From Mycobacterium sp. NBC_00419 (lineage in GTDB: Bacteria > Actinomycetota > Actinomycetes > Mycobacteriales > Mycobacteriaceae): DNA of 64,000 nucleotides. This document shows positions 26,560 through 35,594 of this stretch, in pieces. The translations under genes and the position numbers were made by a program. The stretch is taken from positions 5,208,001 through 5,272,000 of the forward strand of contig NZ_CP107931.1 of the NCBI RefSeq assembly GCF_036023875.1. Direction: 5' to 3'. Every line of letters starts with the position of its first letter. Within the stretch, counting starts at the first letter, position 1. The notes beneath the pieces were generated by a model. The model searched no databases and was not told the origin of the DNA. It worked only from the letters and a program-made list of their open reading frames with translations.

Positions 26560-27692
26560 CAGGCGGACTCCAGCTCCTTGGTCATCCGATACACGCGCAG
26601 GTTGTGGTGTTCAGGGGTGCCGTACATCGACCGGTACAGGGTGACCCGGCGCAGGTACAGGTGCAGGTCGTGCTCCCAGGTCACCCCGATACCACCGTGT
26701 AATTGCACGCACAGCTGCACCATGTCCGGGGCATGTTCGGCGACATAGGATTTCGCGATACTGACGGCCAGGTCGGCGTCGGCCGCGCGGGATCCGACTG
26801 TGGCCACAGCCGCCTTCGTCGTCGCGCGGCAGGCCTCCAGCCAGATCTTCAGGTCCGCGTACTTGTGCTTGAGCGCCTGGTAGGACACCAGGGGGCGGCC
26901 GAACGAGTGCCGGTCGAAGCCCCACTGCACCGTCATGTCGAAGACGGTGTCGAGGATGCCGACGGTCTCGGCGCACTGCAGCACCAGCGCGACCTGGGTT
27001 TGCCGCGCGATCAGCGCCGGGGTCTGCTCGGCCGAGCCCACCGCGGCGGACTCGTCGACCTCGACTCCGTCGAAGCTGACTCGGGCGTAGGACTTCACCA
27101 GGTCGATGCTGCGTTGTACCTCGGCGCTGACCCCGGGCGCGTCGGTTCTCACCAGGAACTGCCTGGGGGAGCCCGCGACATCGGCCACCACCAACAGGAT
27201 GTCGCTGTCGGCGCCGGCCTCGACCCGGTCCTTGACGCCGTCGATGCGGAAGCCGCCGGTGGTTGGTGTAGCAGAAACGCTGGGCTGCAAGGGGTTCCAC
27301 GGCTGGCCGGGTTCGTAGACGGCCCAGGACGCGATCGCCTCCCCGGACACCAGTGCCTCGACGGTTGCGGCGTGCCGCTCGCCGTCCTCGGCATCAGCCA
27401 ATCCGGCCAGCACAATGGAGACCGGATGCAGCGGTCCGGGGGCGACGGTCTTGCCGCTGTGCTGGGCCACCAGCGCCAGGTCGGCAACGCCGTCACCGGA
27501 GATGCTGCCGCCCCCGAGTTCCTCGGGCACTAGCAGGCTGACCCAGCCGAGCTCGGCCGCCCGCTGCCACCAGTCGCGTTCGAAAGCGACACCGTCGCGG
27601 TGCAATTCGCGGACCCGGGCCAGCGGAACTTCCTTGTCCAGGAAGGACTGGGTGGTGGCGGCGAACAGCAGGATCTCGGGGGAGTCGGTCAT
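26559..27692 (-). CDS. Acyl-CoA dehydrogenase (small partner)
   Basis: A 377-residue acyl-CoA dehydrogenase homologue with the divergent N-terminal domain typical of the second partner in FadE pairs (ELGWVSLLVPEELGGGSI) and a C-terminal helical domain with the QLHGGIGVTWEHDLHLYLRR motif. The QLHGG...E/D segment forms part of the FAD-dimer contact. It is transcribed just ahead of, and coupled to, the 416-residue partner. Whether the catalytic Glu is in this or the other subunit needs an alignment. Confidence 0.92.
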   Translation of the reverse strand: MTDSPEILLFAATTQSFLDKEVPLARVRELHRDGVAFERDWWQRAAELGWVSLLVPEELGGGSISGDGVADLALVAQHSGKTVAPGPLHPVSIVLAGLADAEDGERHAATVEALVSGEAIASWAVYEPGQPWNPLQPSVSATPTTGGFRIDGVKDRVEAGADSDILLVVADVAGSPRQFLVRTDAPGVSAEVQRSIDLVKSYARVSFDGVEVDESAAVGSAEQTPALIARQTQVALVLQCAETVGILDTVFDMTVQWGFDRHSFGRPLVSYQALKHKYADLKIWLEACRATTKAAVATVGSRAADADLAVSIAKSYVAEHAPDMVQLCVQLHGGIGVTWEHDLHLYLRRVTLYRSMYGTPEHHNLRVYRMTKELESA

Positions 27693-27716
27693 GGTGCCGT
27701 GCTCGCTTTCAGTGGA

Positions 27717-27758
27717 CAGTGGACGTGTGCACCGGTGTCCCGGCGCACACGTCCACTG
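27717..27758. terminator. Long perfect hairpin (14-bp stem)
   Basis: Bases 27717-27730 (CAGTGGACGTGTGC) and 27745-27758 (its exact reverse complement) form a 14-bp perfect stem with a 14-base loop that contains a further CCGG self-pair. A partial direct repeat of CAGTGGA flanks the stem. It lies between the stop of the amidohydrolase gene and the start of the acyl-CoA dehydrogenase pair, both on the minus strand, so it may terminate or attenuate the first transcript; a protein-binding site is the alternative. Confidence 0.55.
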
Positions 27759-27774
27759 TGACGATCAGATTCGC

Positions 27775-29004
27775 TCAAGCGATGACGAGTGCAGGCACGT
27801 CGGGCTTGTGGACCGAGACGTTCGGCACCTTGAACAGGTCGACCAGGTTGCCGCCCATCACCTTTCGTTGCTCTTCCTCGTTGAGGCCCTGGGCCACCAG
27901 GTCGTCGACCAGGTTGATCGGGTTGGCCAGACCCTCGGGGTGCGGCCAGTCGGAGCCGAAGATGATGCGGTCGACGCCGATCAGGTCGGCCATCTGCTTG
28001 AAGTTGTCCTCCCAGAACGGGGCCACGTACACACCGCGCTTGAATGCCGCGACCGGGTCCTCGGGGAATTCCTGCGGCAGCTTGGCGAACACGTCCTCGA
28101 ACTGGTGCAGCAGGTAGGGCAGCCAGGACGCGCCGTTCTCGATAGACAGGATGCGCAGACCCGGGTTGCGGGTCAGCGCACCGTGGCAGACCAGCGCGGC
28201 CATGGTGTCCTCGATGGGCCGCTTGCCCATCGACACCATCCGGAACGCTGTGGGCTTGAACGGCAGGAACTCGTCGGCGGGCTCCCAGTCGTTGAGGTAT
28301 TCGGAGTACCCGCTGTCAGAGGCGTGCATGCAGACCGGGATGCCGGCTTTGACGCATGCGTCCCAGAACGGGTCGAACTCGGGCAGGCCCATCGACCGGG
28401 TACCGCGGAAACCCGCTACCGGGGCCGGCCGCACCAGGATGGTCTTGGCGCCGCGCTCCAGGCACCACTGCAGTTCCTCGAGTGCGCGGTCGACGATGCT
28501 GAGGTTGATGACCGGCGTGGAGAAGATGCGGCCTTCGTAGTCGAAGCGCCAGGTCTCATACATCCACTGGTTCAGCGCGTGGACGATGTCGAGGATCAAC
28601 TCGGGATCGTCCTTGAGCCGCTCCTCGACCAGGCTGGCCAGGGTCGGGAACATGATCGTGTAGTCCAAGCCGAGCCCGTCGAGTACCTCGATGCGTGCCT
28701 CGGGGTTGCGGAAGGCAGGGATGGCCTTCATCGGTTTGCCCATGACCTCGCGGTAGCTCTTGCCGCCGCTGCCGTGCTTGAAGTACTCCTCCTGGGCGCC
28801 CGGACGTGCGACGACCTCGAAGGTCGGATTGGGGATGTAGTCGCTGATGTGTCCGCGCACCACGATCTTGGTCCGCCCGCGGACGTCGAGGTAGTCGATG
28901 ACGCCCTTGCGGTTGTCGGGCAGGAACTGCGTCAACGCTTCCTGAGGCTCGTAGAAGTGGTTGTCGGCGTCGAACACCGGGTAGGGAAGCTCGCGCGAAG
29001 GCAT
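27775..29004 (-). CDS. Amidohydrolase-2 family metal-dependent hydrolase/decarboxylase
   Basis: A 409-residue TIM-barrel enzyme of the ACMSD-like amidohydrolase_2 family. It has an N-terminal FDADNHFYEP (the usual first-strand D-x-H replaced by D-x-D-x-H), a strand with the metal-ligand type His in VCMHASDSGYSE, and the C-terminal FGSDWPHPEG with the conserved Asp. Members of this family act as non-oxidative decarboxylases or hydrolases on aromatic or keto-acid substrates. The ATG at 29004 has AGGAG seven bases upstream. Its promoter region carries a 12-mer shared with the TetR promoter at 29780. Confidence 0.88.
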   Translation of the reverse strand: MPSRELPYPVFDADNHFYEPQEALTQFLPDNRKGVIDYLDVRGRTKIVVRGHISDYIPNPTFEVVARPGAQEEYFKHGSGGKSYREVMGKPMKAIPAFRNPEARIEVLDGLGLDYTIMFPTLASLVEERLKDDPELILDIVHALNQWMYETWRFDYEGRIFSTPVINLSIVDRALEELQWCLERGAKTILVRPAPVAGFRGTRSMGLPEFDPFWDACVKAGIPVCMHASDSGYSEYLNDWEPADEFLPFKPTAFRMVSMGKRPIEDTMAALVCHGALTRNPGLRILSIENGASWLPYLLHQFEDVFAKLPQEFPEDPVAAFKRGVYVAPFWEDNFKQMADLIGVDRIIFGSDWPHPEGLANPINLVDDLVAQGLNEEEQRKVMGGNLVDLFKVPNVSVHKPDVPALVIA

Positions 29005-29037
29005 ATCCGGCTCCTGAGAGTGGGCTTGGTCGGTAGC

Positions 29038-29052
29038 GGTAATGACGTTACC
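29038..29052. promoter_or_regulatory. Operator-like GGTAA-N5-TTACC upstream of amidohydrolase
   Basis: GGTAATGACGTTACC is an inverted repeat (arms GGTAA/TTACC) 34 bases upstream of the amidohydrolase start. The 12-base part AATGACGTTACC recurs exactly at 29780-29791 in the promoter between the TetR gene and the thioesterase gene, which suggests one regulator for both. Confidence 0.5.
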
Positions 29053-29119
29053 ACGGATGCACAGGCTATCCACCAAGGTTTTGAGACAGCTTCGGTACCG
29101 GCTCTACCTGCGTGAACGG

Positions 29120-29746
29120 CTAGGCGCCGGGGCGGGGCAGCAGGCCCTGAACGCAGAAGTCGTAGATGTGCTCGCCGTCGATGGGCACGCCGTTGAGTTC
29201 GACGCCGAGGCTGCGTAACCGCATCGCGCCCAGCACCGTCTGCATGATCAGGGCGGACGTCGTCTCGGCTTCGAGGTCGGCCCGGAACACGGCCTCGTCC
29301 ATCCCGCGCTCCAGCAGGTCGCCGATCAACTGGTGCAGCGGTGAGAGCACCCTGGCGTACTCCTGCGGCAGGCTCTCCGCGAGGTGGTCGTTGTAGTAGG
29401 TCAGGCCGCGGTTGATGCTGTCCTGCTTGGTGGTCTCGGCCGGCGTGCAGATGCGCTCGATCAGCACGCGCAGCGCCTCGGCGGCGGGCAGGTCGGCGGT
29501 CTCCTCGCGCCAGGTCTTGGTCGACTCGGTCATGATCGTGTCGATCAGCGCCAGCAGCAGCTCGTCCTTGGTGGAGAAGTGCTGGTAGAAGGACCGCAAC
29601 GACGTCTTGGAGCGTTCGACGACCTCCAGCACGGTGAAGTCGGTGCGGCCGGTCTCGGCCAGGATCGACAGCGCCGAGCGCATGAAGCGGCTGACCCGGG
29701 ATTCCGGGTCGGCGTGGATGGATGCCTGATCGGCGGCCTTGGCCAT
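29120..29746 (-). CDS. TetR-family transcriptional regulator
   Basis: A 208-residue regulator with a TetR helix-turn-helix (FMRSALSILAETGRTDFTVLEVVERSKTSLRSFYQHFSTKDELLLALID) and a C-terminal ligand domain. The ATG at 29746 is preferred; a GTG two codons earlier is in frame. It is divergent from the thioesterase gene and lies upstream of the amidohydrolase/FadE genes on the same strand; the shared 12-mer in both promoters makes it the likely local regulator of this module. Confidence 0.9.
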   Translation of the reverse strand: MAKAADQASIHADPESRVSRFMRSALSILAETGRTDFTVLEVVERSKTSLRSFYQHFSTKDELLLALIDTIMTESTKTWREETADLPAAEALRVLIERICTPAETTKQDSINRGLTYYNDHLAESLPQEYARVLSPLHQLIGDLLERGMDEAVFRADLEAETTSALIMQTVLGAMRLRSLGVELNGVPIDGEHIYDFCVQGLLPRPGA

Positions 29747-29779
29747 GGACACACCTTATCGCCTGGCCGCCCTGGTGAG

Positions 29780-29804
29780 AATGACGTTACCGTTCTGGTA
29801 GAAC
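29780..29804. promoter_or_regulatory. Candidate TetR operator in divergent promoter
   Basis: The exact 12-mer AATGACGTTACC (29780-29791) is directly followed by a palindrome GTTCT-GGT-AGAAC (29792-29804). Both sit in the 129-base gap between the TetR gene and the thioesterase gene. The 12-mer also precedes the amidohydrolase gene. Binding by the TetR protein is inferred from position. Confidence 0.5.
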
Positions 29805-29875
29805 ATGACTTGGTGATGTCGCCAGCACCGTGTGTCCGCGGCTCCCGTCGAACCACGCCGGCAGTGAGGGAATCC

Positions 29876-30757
29876 ATGACCGACCAGACCCAGCACACGC
29901 AGTGGACACTCGGCCAGCTGCTCGATCTCTTCGAGGTCGAACCCGACGGCACGGACCGCTTCATCGCCCAATCCGGCCTCGCCGCCGCCGACGAACGACA
30001 GGTGGTCGAGGGCACGCAGGTGCTGGCTCAGGTGATCGTCGCGGCGGCCACACGCTTCCAGGGCAAGTCGGTGCGATCGGTGCACTCTGTCTTCACCCGC
30101 GCTGTTCTGGTGGGCCCGCCAGTGGTTCTCGACATCGACGTCGTCTCCGAGGGGCGCAGCACCGCGACCGCGGTGGTCACCGCATCCCAGAACGGCAGGA
30201 GGTGCATGACGTTCACGGTCTTCACCGACGTCCCCTCGGAGGACGTGATACGTCACCATCTGCCACGTCCTGACGTCACTGGCCCGGATCGGGCCAACGA
30301 CTGTGAAATGCCCATGGCCGGAAGGGAAATCAAGCTCGTCGACATCGTCGACATCAACAGCCCCGACGAGGTCGGCCCACCCGAGGTGTACGCGTGGCTG
30401 CACTACGACCCCATCCCGGCCCGCGATGACCTGGCCAAGGCGCTGATCGCGTACTTCACTGGGCACCTGGGGATTTCGACGAGCATGCGCGCTCACGAGG
30501 GCATCGGCACCGCGCTGTCGCACGTCACGGTGTCGACCGCGCCGATGACGGTCACGGTGAGTTTCCACGAGCCGGTGTCCTGGACCGGCTGGCTGCTCTA
30601 CACCCACGAGAGCACCCAGGCCGGGGCCGGCATGTCCTACATCCGCGGAACGGTCCACACCGAAGCGGGCGAGCTGATCGCCTCGTTCACGCAGGATGCG
30701 CTGATCCGCCCGATGCGGGCCGTCGACACCACAGTCGCCGTCGAGGCCCGCATCTAG
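29876..30757 (+). CDS. TesB-like acyl-CoA thioesterase
   Basis: A 293-residue double-hotdog protein resembling acyl-CoA thioesterase II, which hydrolyses acyl-CoA to free acid and CoA. The N-terminal half has SVHSVFTRAVLVGPPVVLDIDVVSEGRSTATAVVTASQNGRRCMTFTVF, the C-terminal half SWTGWLLYTHESTQAGAGMSYIRG with the usual catalytic-region residues near the end of each hotdog. The ATG at 29876 follows GAGGGAATCC. It is divergent from the TetR gene and points away from the acyl-CoA dehydrogenase pair, completing a small fatty acyl/acyl-CoA module. Confidence 0.86.
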   Translation: MTDQTQHTQWTLGQLLDLFEVEPDGTDRFIAQSGLAAADERQVVEGTQVLAQVIVAAATRFQGKSVRSVHSVFTRAVLVGPPVVLDIDVVSEGRSTATAVVTASQNGRRCMTFTVFTDVPSEDVIRHHLPRPDVTGPDRANDCEMPMAGREIKLVDIVDINSPDEVGPPEVYAWLHYDPIPARDDLAKALIAYFTGHLGISTSMRAHEGIGTALSHVTVSTAPMTVTVSFHEPVSWTGWLLYTHESTQAGAGMSYIRGTVHTEAGELIASFTQDALIRPMRAVDTTVAVEARI

Positions 30758-30766
30758 CGGTAACGG

Positions 30767-31654
30767 TTAGCCGAGATCCCGCGCCTTGAAGGTGTCGCAC
30801 TGGTTGGGATCACCGGTCTGGTAGCCCACGGTGAACCACTTCTGGCGCTCGGCAGATGAACCGTGGGTCCACTGCTCGGGGTTGACCCGGCCGGTGGCCT
30901 GCTTCTGGATGCGGTCGTCGCCGACCGAGGCCGCCGCGGACAGCGCGTCGGCGATGTCCTTGTCGCTCAACGGTTCCAGATAGGTCACATCGGTACCTGG
31001 CTGCTTGGTGATCGCGGCATAGTGCGCCCACACCCCGGCGTAGCAGTCGGCCTGCAGTTCGGTGCGCACCCCGTTGCCGGTCGCGCCCTGGGCGCCCTGC
31101 TGAGCCTTGCCGAGCACGCCGAGCAGGTTCTGGACGTGGTGGCCGTACTCGTGGGCCACGACGTACTCCTGGGCCAACGGCCCACCGCTGGAACCGAATT
31201 GGGTCTTGAGCACCTGGAAGAAGTCGGTGTCGAAATAGGCGGTGCGGTCCACGGGGCAGTAGAACGGGCCGACGTCGCTGGTGGCCGGACCGCAGCCGGT
31301 CTGCACCGAACCCTTGAACAGCGTCATCTTCGGGCGGCTGTACCCGCGCAGCAGCTGCTCCCACACCCCGTCGACGGAGTTGCCGGTGGCCACCACGCGG
31401 CACTCGACGTACTTGTTGGCGTCCGCACCGGTCTTGCACTTACTCAGGTCGTAGGCCGACGACTGACCGGCGCCGGGCGGCAGCGCCTGCTGCTGGCCGA
31501 CCACCTGGCCGGGGTCGACCCCGAGGAACAGTGCCAGCAGCACGATGACCAGACCGCCGACGCCGCCGCCGATCGCGATGCCGCGACCGCCACCGCCGCC
31601 ACCTCCGGTGGAGGTGGTGCTCGTGTCGATCTGCATACCCTCGTTGAAGGTCAT
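30767..31654 (-). CDS. Neutral zinc metallopeptidase, YpfJ family (Rv2575-like)
   Basis: A 295-residue membrane-anchored protein. A glycine-rich N-terminus (STGGGGGGGRG) precedes one transmembrane helix (VGGLVIVLLALFLGV); the rest is extracytoplasmic. The zinc motif HEYGHHVQNLLG is at about two thirds of the sequence, with a downstream QADCYAGVWAHY (Q-A-D/E-C, third-ligand region), both diagnostic of the YpfJ/DUF2391-type neutral metallopeptidases. Two Cys pairs occur (CKTGADANKYVEC, GCGPATSDVGPFYC). The location near aspS corresponds to Rv2575 in M. tuberculosis. Substrate unknown. Confidence 0.92.
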   Translation of the reverse strand: MTFNEGMQIDTSTTSTGGGGGGGRGIAIGGGVGGLVIVLLALFLGVDPGQVVGQQQALPPGAGQSSAYDLSKCKTGADANKYVECRVVATGNSVDGVWEQLLRGYSRPKMTLFKGSVQTGCGPATSDVGPFYCPVDRTAYFDTDFFQVLKTQFGSSGGPLAQEYVVAHEYGHHVQNLLGVLGKAQQGAQGATGNGVRTELQADCYAGVWAHYAAITKQPGTDVTYLEPLSDKDIADALSAAASVGDDRIQKQATGRVNPEQWTHGSSAERQKWFTVGYQTGDPNQCDTFKARDLG

Positions 31655-31726
31655 CGCCGCTCCTTGAAGATTGACCGTTCAGGCTGGCAACCAGCCGCGT
31701 TCAGCTTGCCACACTACGATTCACCG

Positions 31727-33211
31727 GTGGCTGTCGTCGCGGATCCGTCGACCGTGGTTCATACCTCCTTGGGAGCGTTGCGCGGCACCACCGACGGCGG
31801 GGTCGGGGTGTGGCGCGGGGTCGCCTACGCGCAGCAACCCGTCGGCCATCGCCGGTTCCTGGCTCCCGAACCGCTCACGCCGTGGTCGGGGCTGCGCGAC
31901 GCCGTCGAGCACGGGCCGGTGCCACCCCAGGGCCGCTCGTTCGTCGGTGGCGGTCGCGACGACCCGAAGATCCGCGATGAAGCCTGTCTGACCGTCACCG
32001 TGTGGTCGCCGCGGCGCGAGCCCGGGACGTTGCTGCCGGTGATGGTGTGGATCCCTGGCGGGGCGTTCGTCTACGGCGCCGGGCAACTGCAGCTTTACAA
32101 CGGGTCCCGGCTGGCCGCCAACGGCAATGTCGTCGTGGTCAACGTGACCTACCGGCTCGGGGTGTTCGGCGGTTTCGAACTCGGTGACCTCGGGGAGGGT
32201 TTCGCCGACAACCTGTGCCTGCGCGACCAGATCGCCGCCCTGCAGTGGGTGCGCGACAACATTGCCGCGTTCGGCGGAGATCCGCAGTGCGTCACCATCT
32301 TCGGCGAATCGGCCGGCGCCACGTCGGTGCTGGCGCTGCTGGCCAGCCCGGCAGCCGTCGGCCTGTTCGCGCGCGCGATCGCCCAAAGCCCGGCGCTGCC
32401 CCTGATCGCCGATCGGGAGACCAGGGCCCGCCGGGCACACGAGTTCCTCGACGTCGTCGGTGCCACTCCGGCGCAGCTGACAGGCCTGCCGCAGCGCGCG
32501 TTGCGCCGGGCGGCCGGTGAGATTCAGCGCCGCAGCGCCGAGGCGACACCAACGCTGGCCTACGGTCTGACGTTCGGCGTGGACCTGCTGCCGCGCCATC
32601 CCATCGACGCCGCCCGCCGCGGCGAGTGCAACCCGGTGCCGTTGATCGTCGGCACGAACACCCACGAGGCGTCGATGTTCGCCTGGTCCAAACCGCCGAT
32701 GCTGCCGACTAGTCAGCCGGGTATCGACACCTACTTCGAGCGCGTCGCGCCCGAGGCGCGGGACAGGGTGCTGGCCGCCTATCCGCGCTATCCGCGCCGC
32801 AGCGCCCTGATCGACGTCGGCTCCGACGTCATGTTCGGTGCGCCGACATGGGCGTTCGCCGACGCCTACAGCGCCCACGCGCTCACCCACGTCTACCGGT
32901 TCGACCATGCGGCCTGGCATCTGCGGGCGATCGGGCTAGGCGCCACCCACGGCAGCGAGATCGTGCACATCCAGCACAGCTACGGCTCGTTCATCGGCCG
33001 CAAGCTGCATCCGCTGGGCCGGCGGGTGCTGCCGTCGGTCGGTCGCCGGATGCAGCGCACCTGGCTGGGCTTCGCGACCGGACCGGGCCTGGATGATTGG
33101 CCGCGCTACGACACCCCGCGGCGGGCGACCCGCATCATCGGCTCGGGCCGCGACATCACCGTCGACGACCCGGATTCGGCCCGCCGTCAGGCCTGGGAAG
33201 GCCTGTACTGA
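31727..33211 (+). CDS. Type B carboxylesterase
   Basis: A 494-residue alpha/beta hydrolase of the carboxylesterase/lipase family. The nucleophile is the Ser in FGESAGATSVLALLA; the acid is the Glu in TNTHEASMF, the base the His in GATHGSEIVH; the oxyanion segment reads WIPGGAFVYGAG. The GTG at 31727 is chosen because the frame upstream lies inside the divergent metallopeptidase gene. No signal peptide is visible, so a cytoplasmic esterase hydrolysing carboxylic esters is likely. It converges with the SRPBCC gene after one base. Confidence 0.9.
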   Translation: MAVVADPSTVVHTSLGALRGTTDGGVGVWRGVAYAQQPVGHRRFLAPEPLTPWSGLRDAVEHGPVPPQGRSFVGGGRDDPKIRDEACLTVTVWSPRREPGTLLPVMVWIPGGAFVYGAGQLQLYNGSRLAANGNVVVVNVTYRLGVFGGFELGDLGEGFADNLCLRDQIAALQWVRDNIAAFGGDPQCVTIFGESAGATSVLALLASPAAVGLFARAIAQSPALPLIADRETRARRAHEFLDVVGATPAQLTGLPQRALRRAAGEIQRRSAEATPTLAYGLTFGVDLLPRHPIDAARRGECNPVPLIVGTNTHEASMFAWSKPPMLPTSQPGIDTYFERVAPEARDRVLAAYPRYPRRSALIDVGSDVMFGAPTWAFADAYSAHALTHVYRFDHAAWHLRAIGLGATHGSEIVHIQHSYGSFIGRKLHPLGRRVLPSVGRRMQRTWLGFATGPGLDDWPRYDTPRRATRIIGSGRDITVDDPDSARRQAWEGLY

Positions 33212-33212
33212 A

Positions 33213-33710
33213 TCAGGCGTACCGCTTGTCGGTGTAGCGGCGCAGGTTGGCCAGGAACCACTTGAACGACAGGTTCATCACCGGGCCGCCGAGGATGAGT
33301 CCCCACTTGGCCGAGCCGTTGGCCTTCTGCGCCACCGTCCACGTCAGTCGGCTACCGCCCGGGGTCGGCACGACGCGGTACTCCTCGGCGAACGCGCCGA
33401 TGGCCTTGTTCGAGGCCGTGTTGAACCGGAAAGCCAGATAGCTGTACGGCTCCCAGGCGAGGAACTCCTCGTCGCCGACCAGACCGCCGAGCATGTCCAC
33501 GGTGCGGGTGGTGCCCACGCCGTAGGGCTGCGGGCTGGTCCAGGTGACCTTGGTGATCACCTTGGCCCACTGCGGCCAGGACTCGGCATCGGCGAGAACC
33601 TCGAACACCTGCTCCGGCGTGATCGCCAGGTCGACGCTGTTCGAGAACCGGTACGGGGCGTTCTGGATGAAGCTCAGATCGACGAGCTCACAGGGATACA
33701 TCGTGGTCAT
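33213..33710 (-). CDS. SRPBCC (START-like) domain protein
   Basis: A 165-residue protein of the polyketide cyclase/START-like superfamily: FSNSVDLAITPEQVFEVLADAESWPQWAKVITKVTW is the characteristic first strand and helix, followed by beta strands and the long C-terminal helix (GGPVMNLSFKWFLANLRRYTDKRYA). Such proteins bind lipids or polyketide-like ligands in a helix-grip cavity. The ATG at 33710 is chosen over an earlier GTG-type start. Divergent from aspS (109-base gap). Confidence 0.88.
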   Translation of the reverse strand: MTTMYPCELVDLSFIQNAPYRFSNSVDLAITPEQVFEVLADAESWPQWAKVITKVTWTSPQPYGVGTTRTVDMLGGLVGDEEFLAWEPYSYLAFRFNTASNKAIGAFAEEYRVVPTPGGSRLTWTVAQKANGSAKWGLILGGPVMNLSFKWFLANLRRYTDKRYA

Positions 33711-33819
33711 CAGGCGCACCTCCGCGCTGACCATACACTGAGGCGTCGACTGTGCGGTCCGCTCGACCTCATAGACTGATCACCCGGTTTCCAATTTCTC
33801 AATCTCCAGGAGTCAGCCA

Positions 33820-35583
33820 GTGCTGCGCAGTCATGCCGCCGGTTCGTTGCGGGCCACCGACGCCGGACAGACGGTCACTCTGGCCGGCTGGGTCGCGCGG
33901 CGCCGTGATCACGGCGGTGTCATCTTCATCGACCTGCGCGACTCGTCCGGTGTCACCCAGGTGGTGTTCCGGGACGCTGACGTGCTGGCCCAGGCCCACC
34001 GGCTGCGCGCCGAGTTCTGCATCGCCATCGACGGGGTGGTGGAAATCCGCCCCGAGGGCAACGCCAACGCCGACATCGCCACCGGTGACATCGAGGTCAA
34101 CGCCACCTCGCTGACGGTGCTGGGGGAGAGCGCACCGCTGCCGTTCCAGCTCGACGAGTCCGCCGGCGAGGAAGCCCGGCTGAAGTACCGCTACCTCGAC
34201 ATGCGCCGCGACGGCGGCCCCGGCGCTGCCATCCGGCTGCGCTCGAAGGCCAACGCGGCCGCCCGCTCGGTGCTCGCGGGCCACGATTTCGTCGAGATCG
34301 AAACCCCCACCCTGACCCGGTCCACCCCGGAAGGGGCGCGTGACTTCCTGGTGCCGGCCCGACTGCAGCCCGGCTCCTTCTATGCGCTGCCGCAAAGCCC
34401 GCAGCTGTTCAAGCAGCTGCTGATGGTGGCAGGCATGGAGCGCTACTACCAGATCGCCCGCTGCTACCGCGACGAAGACTTCCGCGCCGACCGCCAACCC
34501 GAGTTCACCCAGCTCGATATGGAGATGAGCTTCGTCGACTCCGACGACATCATCGCGGTGGCCGAAGAGATCCTCGCCGCGCTGTGGGCGTTGATCGGAT
34601 ACGACGTGCCGCGGCCCATCCCGCGGATGACCTATGCCGACGCGATGCGCCGGTTCGGTTCGGACAAGCCGGATCTGCGGTTCGGGCTGGAACTCGTCGA
34701 ATGCACCGACTACTTCACCGACACCCCGTTCCGGGTGTTCCAGGCGCCGTACGTCGGCGCGGTCGTGATGCCCGGCGGCGCCTCGCAGCCGCGGCGCACC
34801 CTCGACGGCTGGCAGGAGTGGGCCAAACAACGCGGCGCCAAGGGGCTGGCCTACGTCCTGATCGGCGAGGACGGTGAACTGGCCGGCCCGGTCGCCAAGA
34901 ACCTCTCCGACGCCGAGCGCGAGGGCCTGGCCGCCCACGTCGGAGCCAAGCCCGGCGACTGCGTCTTCTTCGCCGCCGGCCCCGTCAAGACCTCCCGAGC
35001 CCTGCTGGGTGCCGCCCGCGGCGAGATCGCCCGGCGCCTGGACATGATCGATCCGAACGCGTGGGCGTTCACCTGGATCGTCGACCCGCCGCTGTTCGAG
35101 CCGGCCGGCGACGCGACCGCCGCCGGCGACGTCGCCGTCGGGTCCGGTGCGTGGACGGCGGTGCACCACGCGTTCACCTCACCCAAGGCGCAGTACGCGG
35201 ACTCGGTGGACACCGATCCCGGCGTGGTGCTTGCCGACGCCTACGACATCGTGTGCAACGGCCACGAGATCGGTGGCGGCTCGATCCGTATCCATCGCCG
35301 CGACGTCCAGGAGAAGGTGTTCGCGGTGATGGGCATCAACAACGCCGAGGCCCAGGAGAAGTTCGGATTCCTGTTGGACGCCTTCACCTTCGGCGCACCC
35401 CCGCACGGCGGCATCGCGTTCGGCTGGGACCGCATCACCGCGCTGCTCTTCGGCGCGGACTCGATCCGCGACGTGATCGCGTTCCCCAAGTCCGGCGGCG
35501 GCGTCGACCCGCTGACCGATGCACCCGCGCCGATCACCGCCCAGCAGCGCAAAGAATCCGGAATAGACGCCAAGCCGGAGTAG
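33820..35583 (+). CDS. aspS: Aspartyl-tRNA synthetase (non-discriminating type likely)
   Basis: A 587-residue class IIb synthetase. Start GTG gives [32 protein letters not shown], the OB-fold anticodon-binding domain; motif 2 ([31 protein letters not shown]) and motif 3 ([23 protein letters not shown]) follow, with the bacterial GAD-type insertion between. Mycobacteria lack a separate asparaginyl-tRNA synthetase, so this enzyme also mischarges tRNA-Asn for GatCAB; that is family knowledge. It matches Rv2572c by order and sequence. Confidence 0.97.
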   Translation: MLRSHAAGSLRATDAGQTVTLAGWVARRRDHGGVIFIDLRDSSGVTQVVFRDADVLAQAHRLRAEFCIAIDGVVEIRPEGNANADIATGDIEVNATSLTVLGESAPLPFQLDESAGEEARLKYRYLDMRRDGGPGAAIRLRSKANAAARSVLAGHDFVEIETPTLTRSTPEGARDFLVPARLQPGSFYALPQSPQLFKQLLMVAGMERYYQIARCYRDEDFRADRQPEFTQLDMEMSFVDSDDIIAVAEEILAALWALIGYDVPRPIPRMTYADAMRRFGSDKPDLRFGLELVECTDYFTDTPFRVFQAPYVGAVVMPGGASQPRRTLDGWQEWAKQRGAKGLAYVLIGEDGELAGPVAKNLSDAEREGLAAHVGAKPGDCVFFAAGPVKTSRALLGAARGEIARRLDMIDPNAWAFTWIVDPPLFEPAGDATAAGDVAVGSGAWTAVHHAFTSPKAQYADSVDTDPGVVLADAYDIVCNGHEIGGGSIRIHRRDVQEKVFAVMGINNAEAQEKFGFLLDAFTFGAPPHGGIAFGWDRITALLFGADSIRDVIAFPKSGGGVDPLTDAPAPITAQQRKESGIDAKPE

Positions 35584-35594
35584 CTTCACAACAC

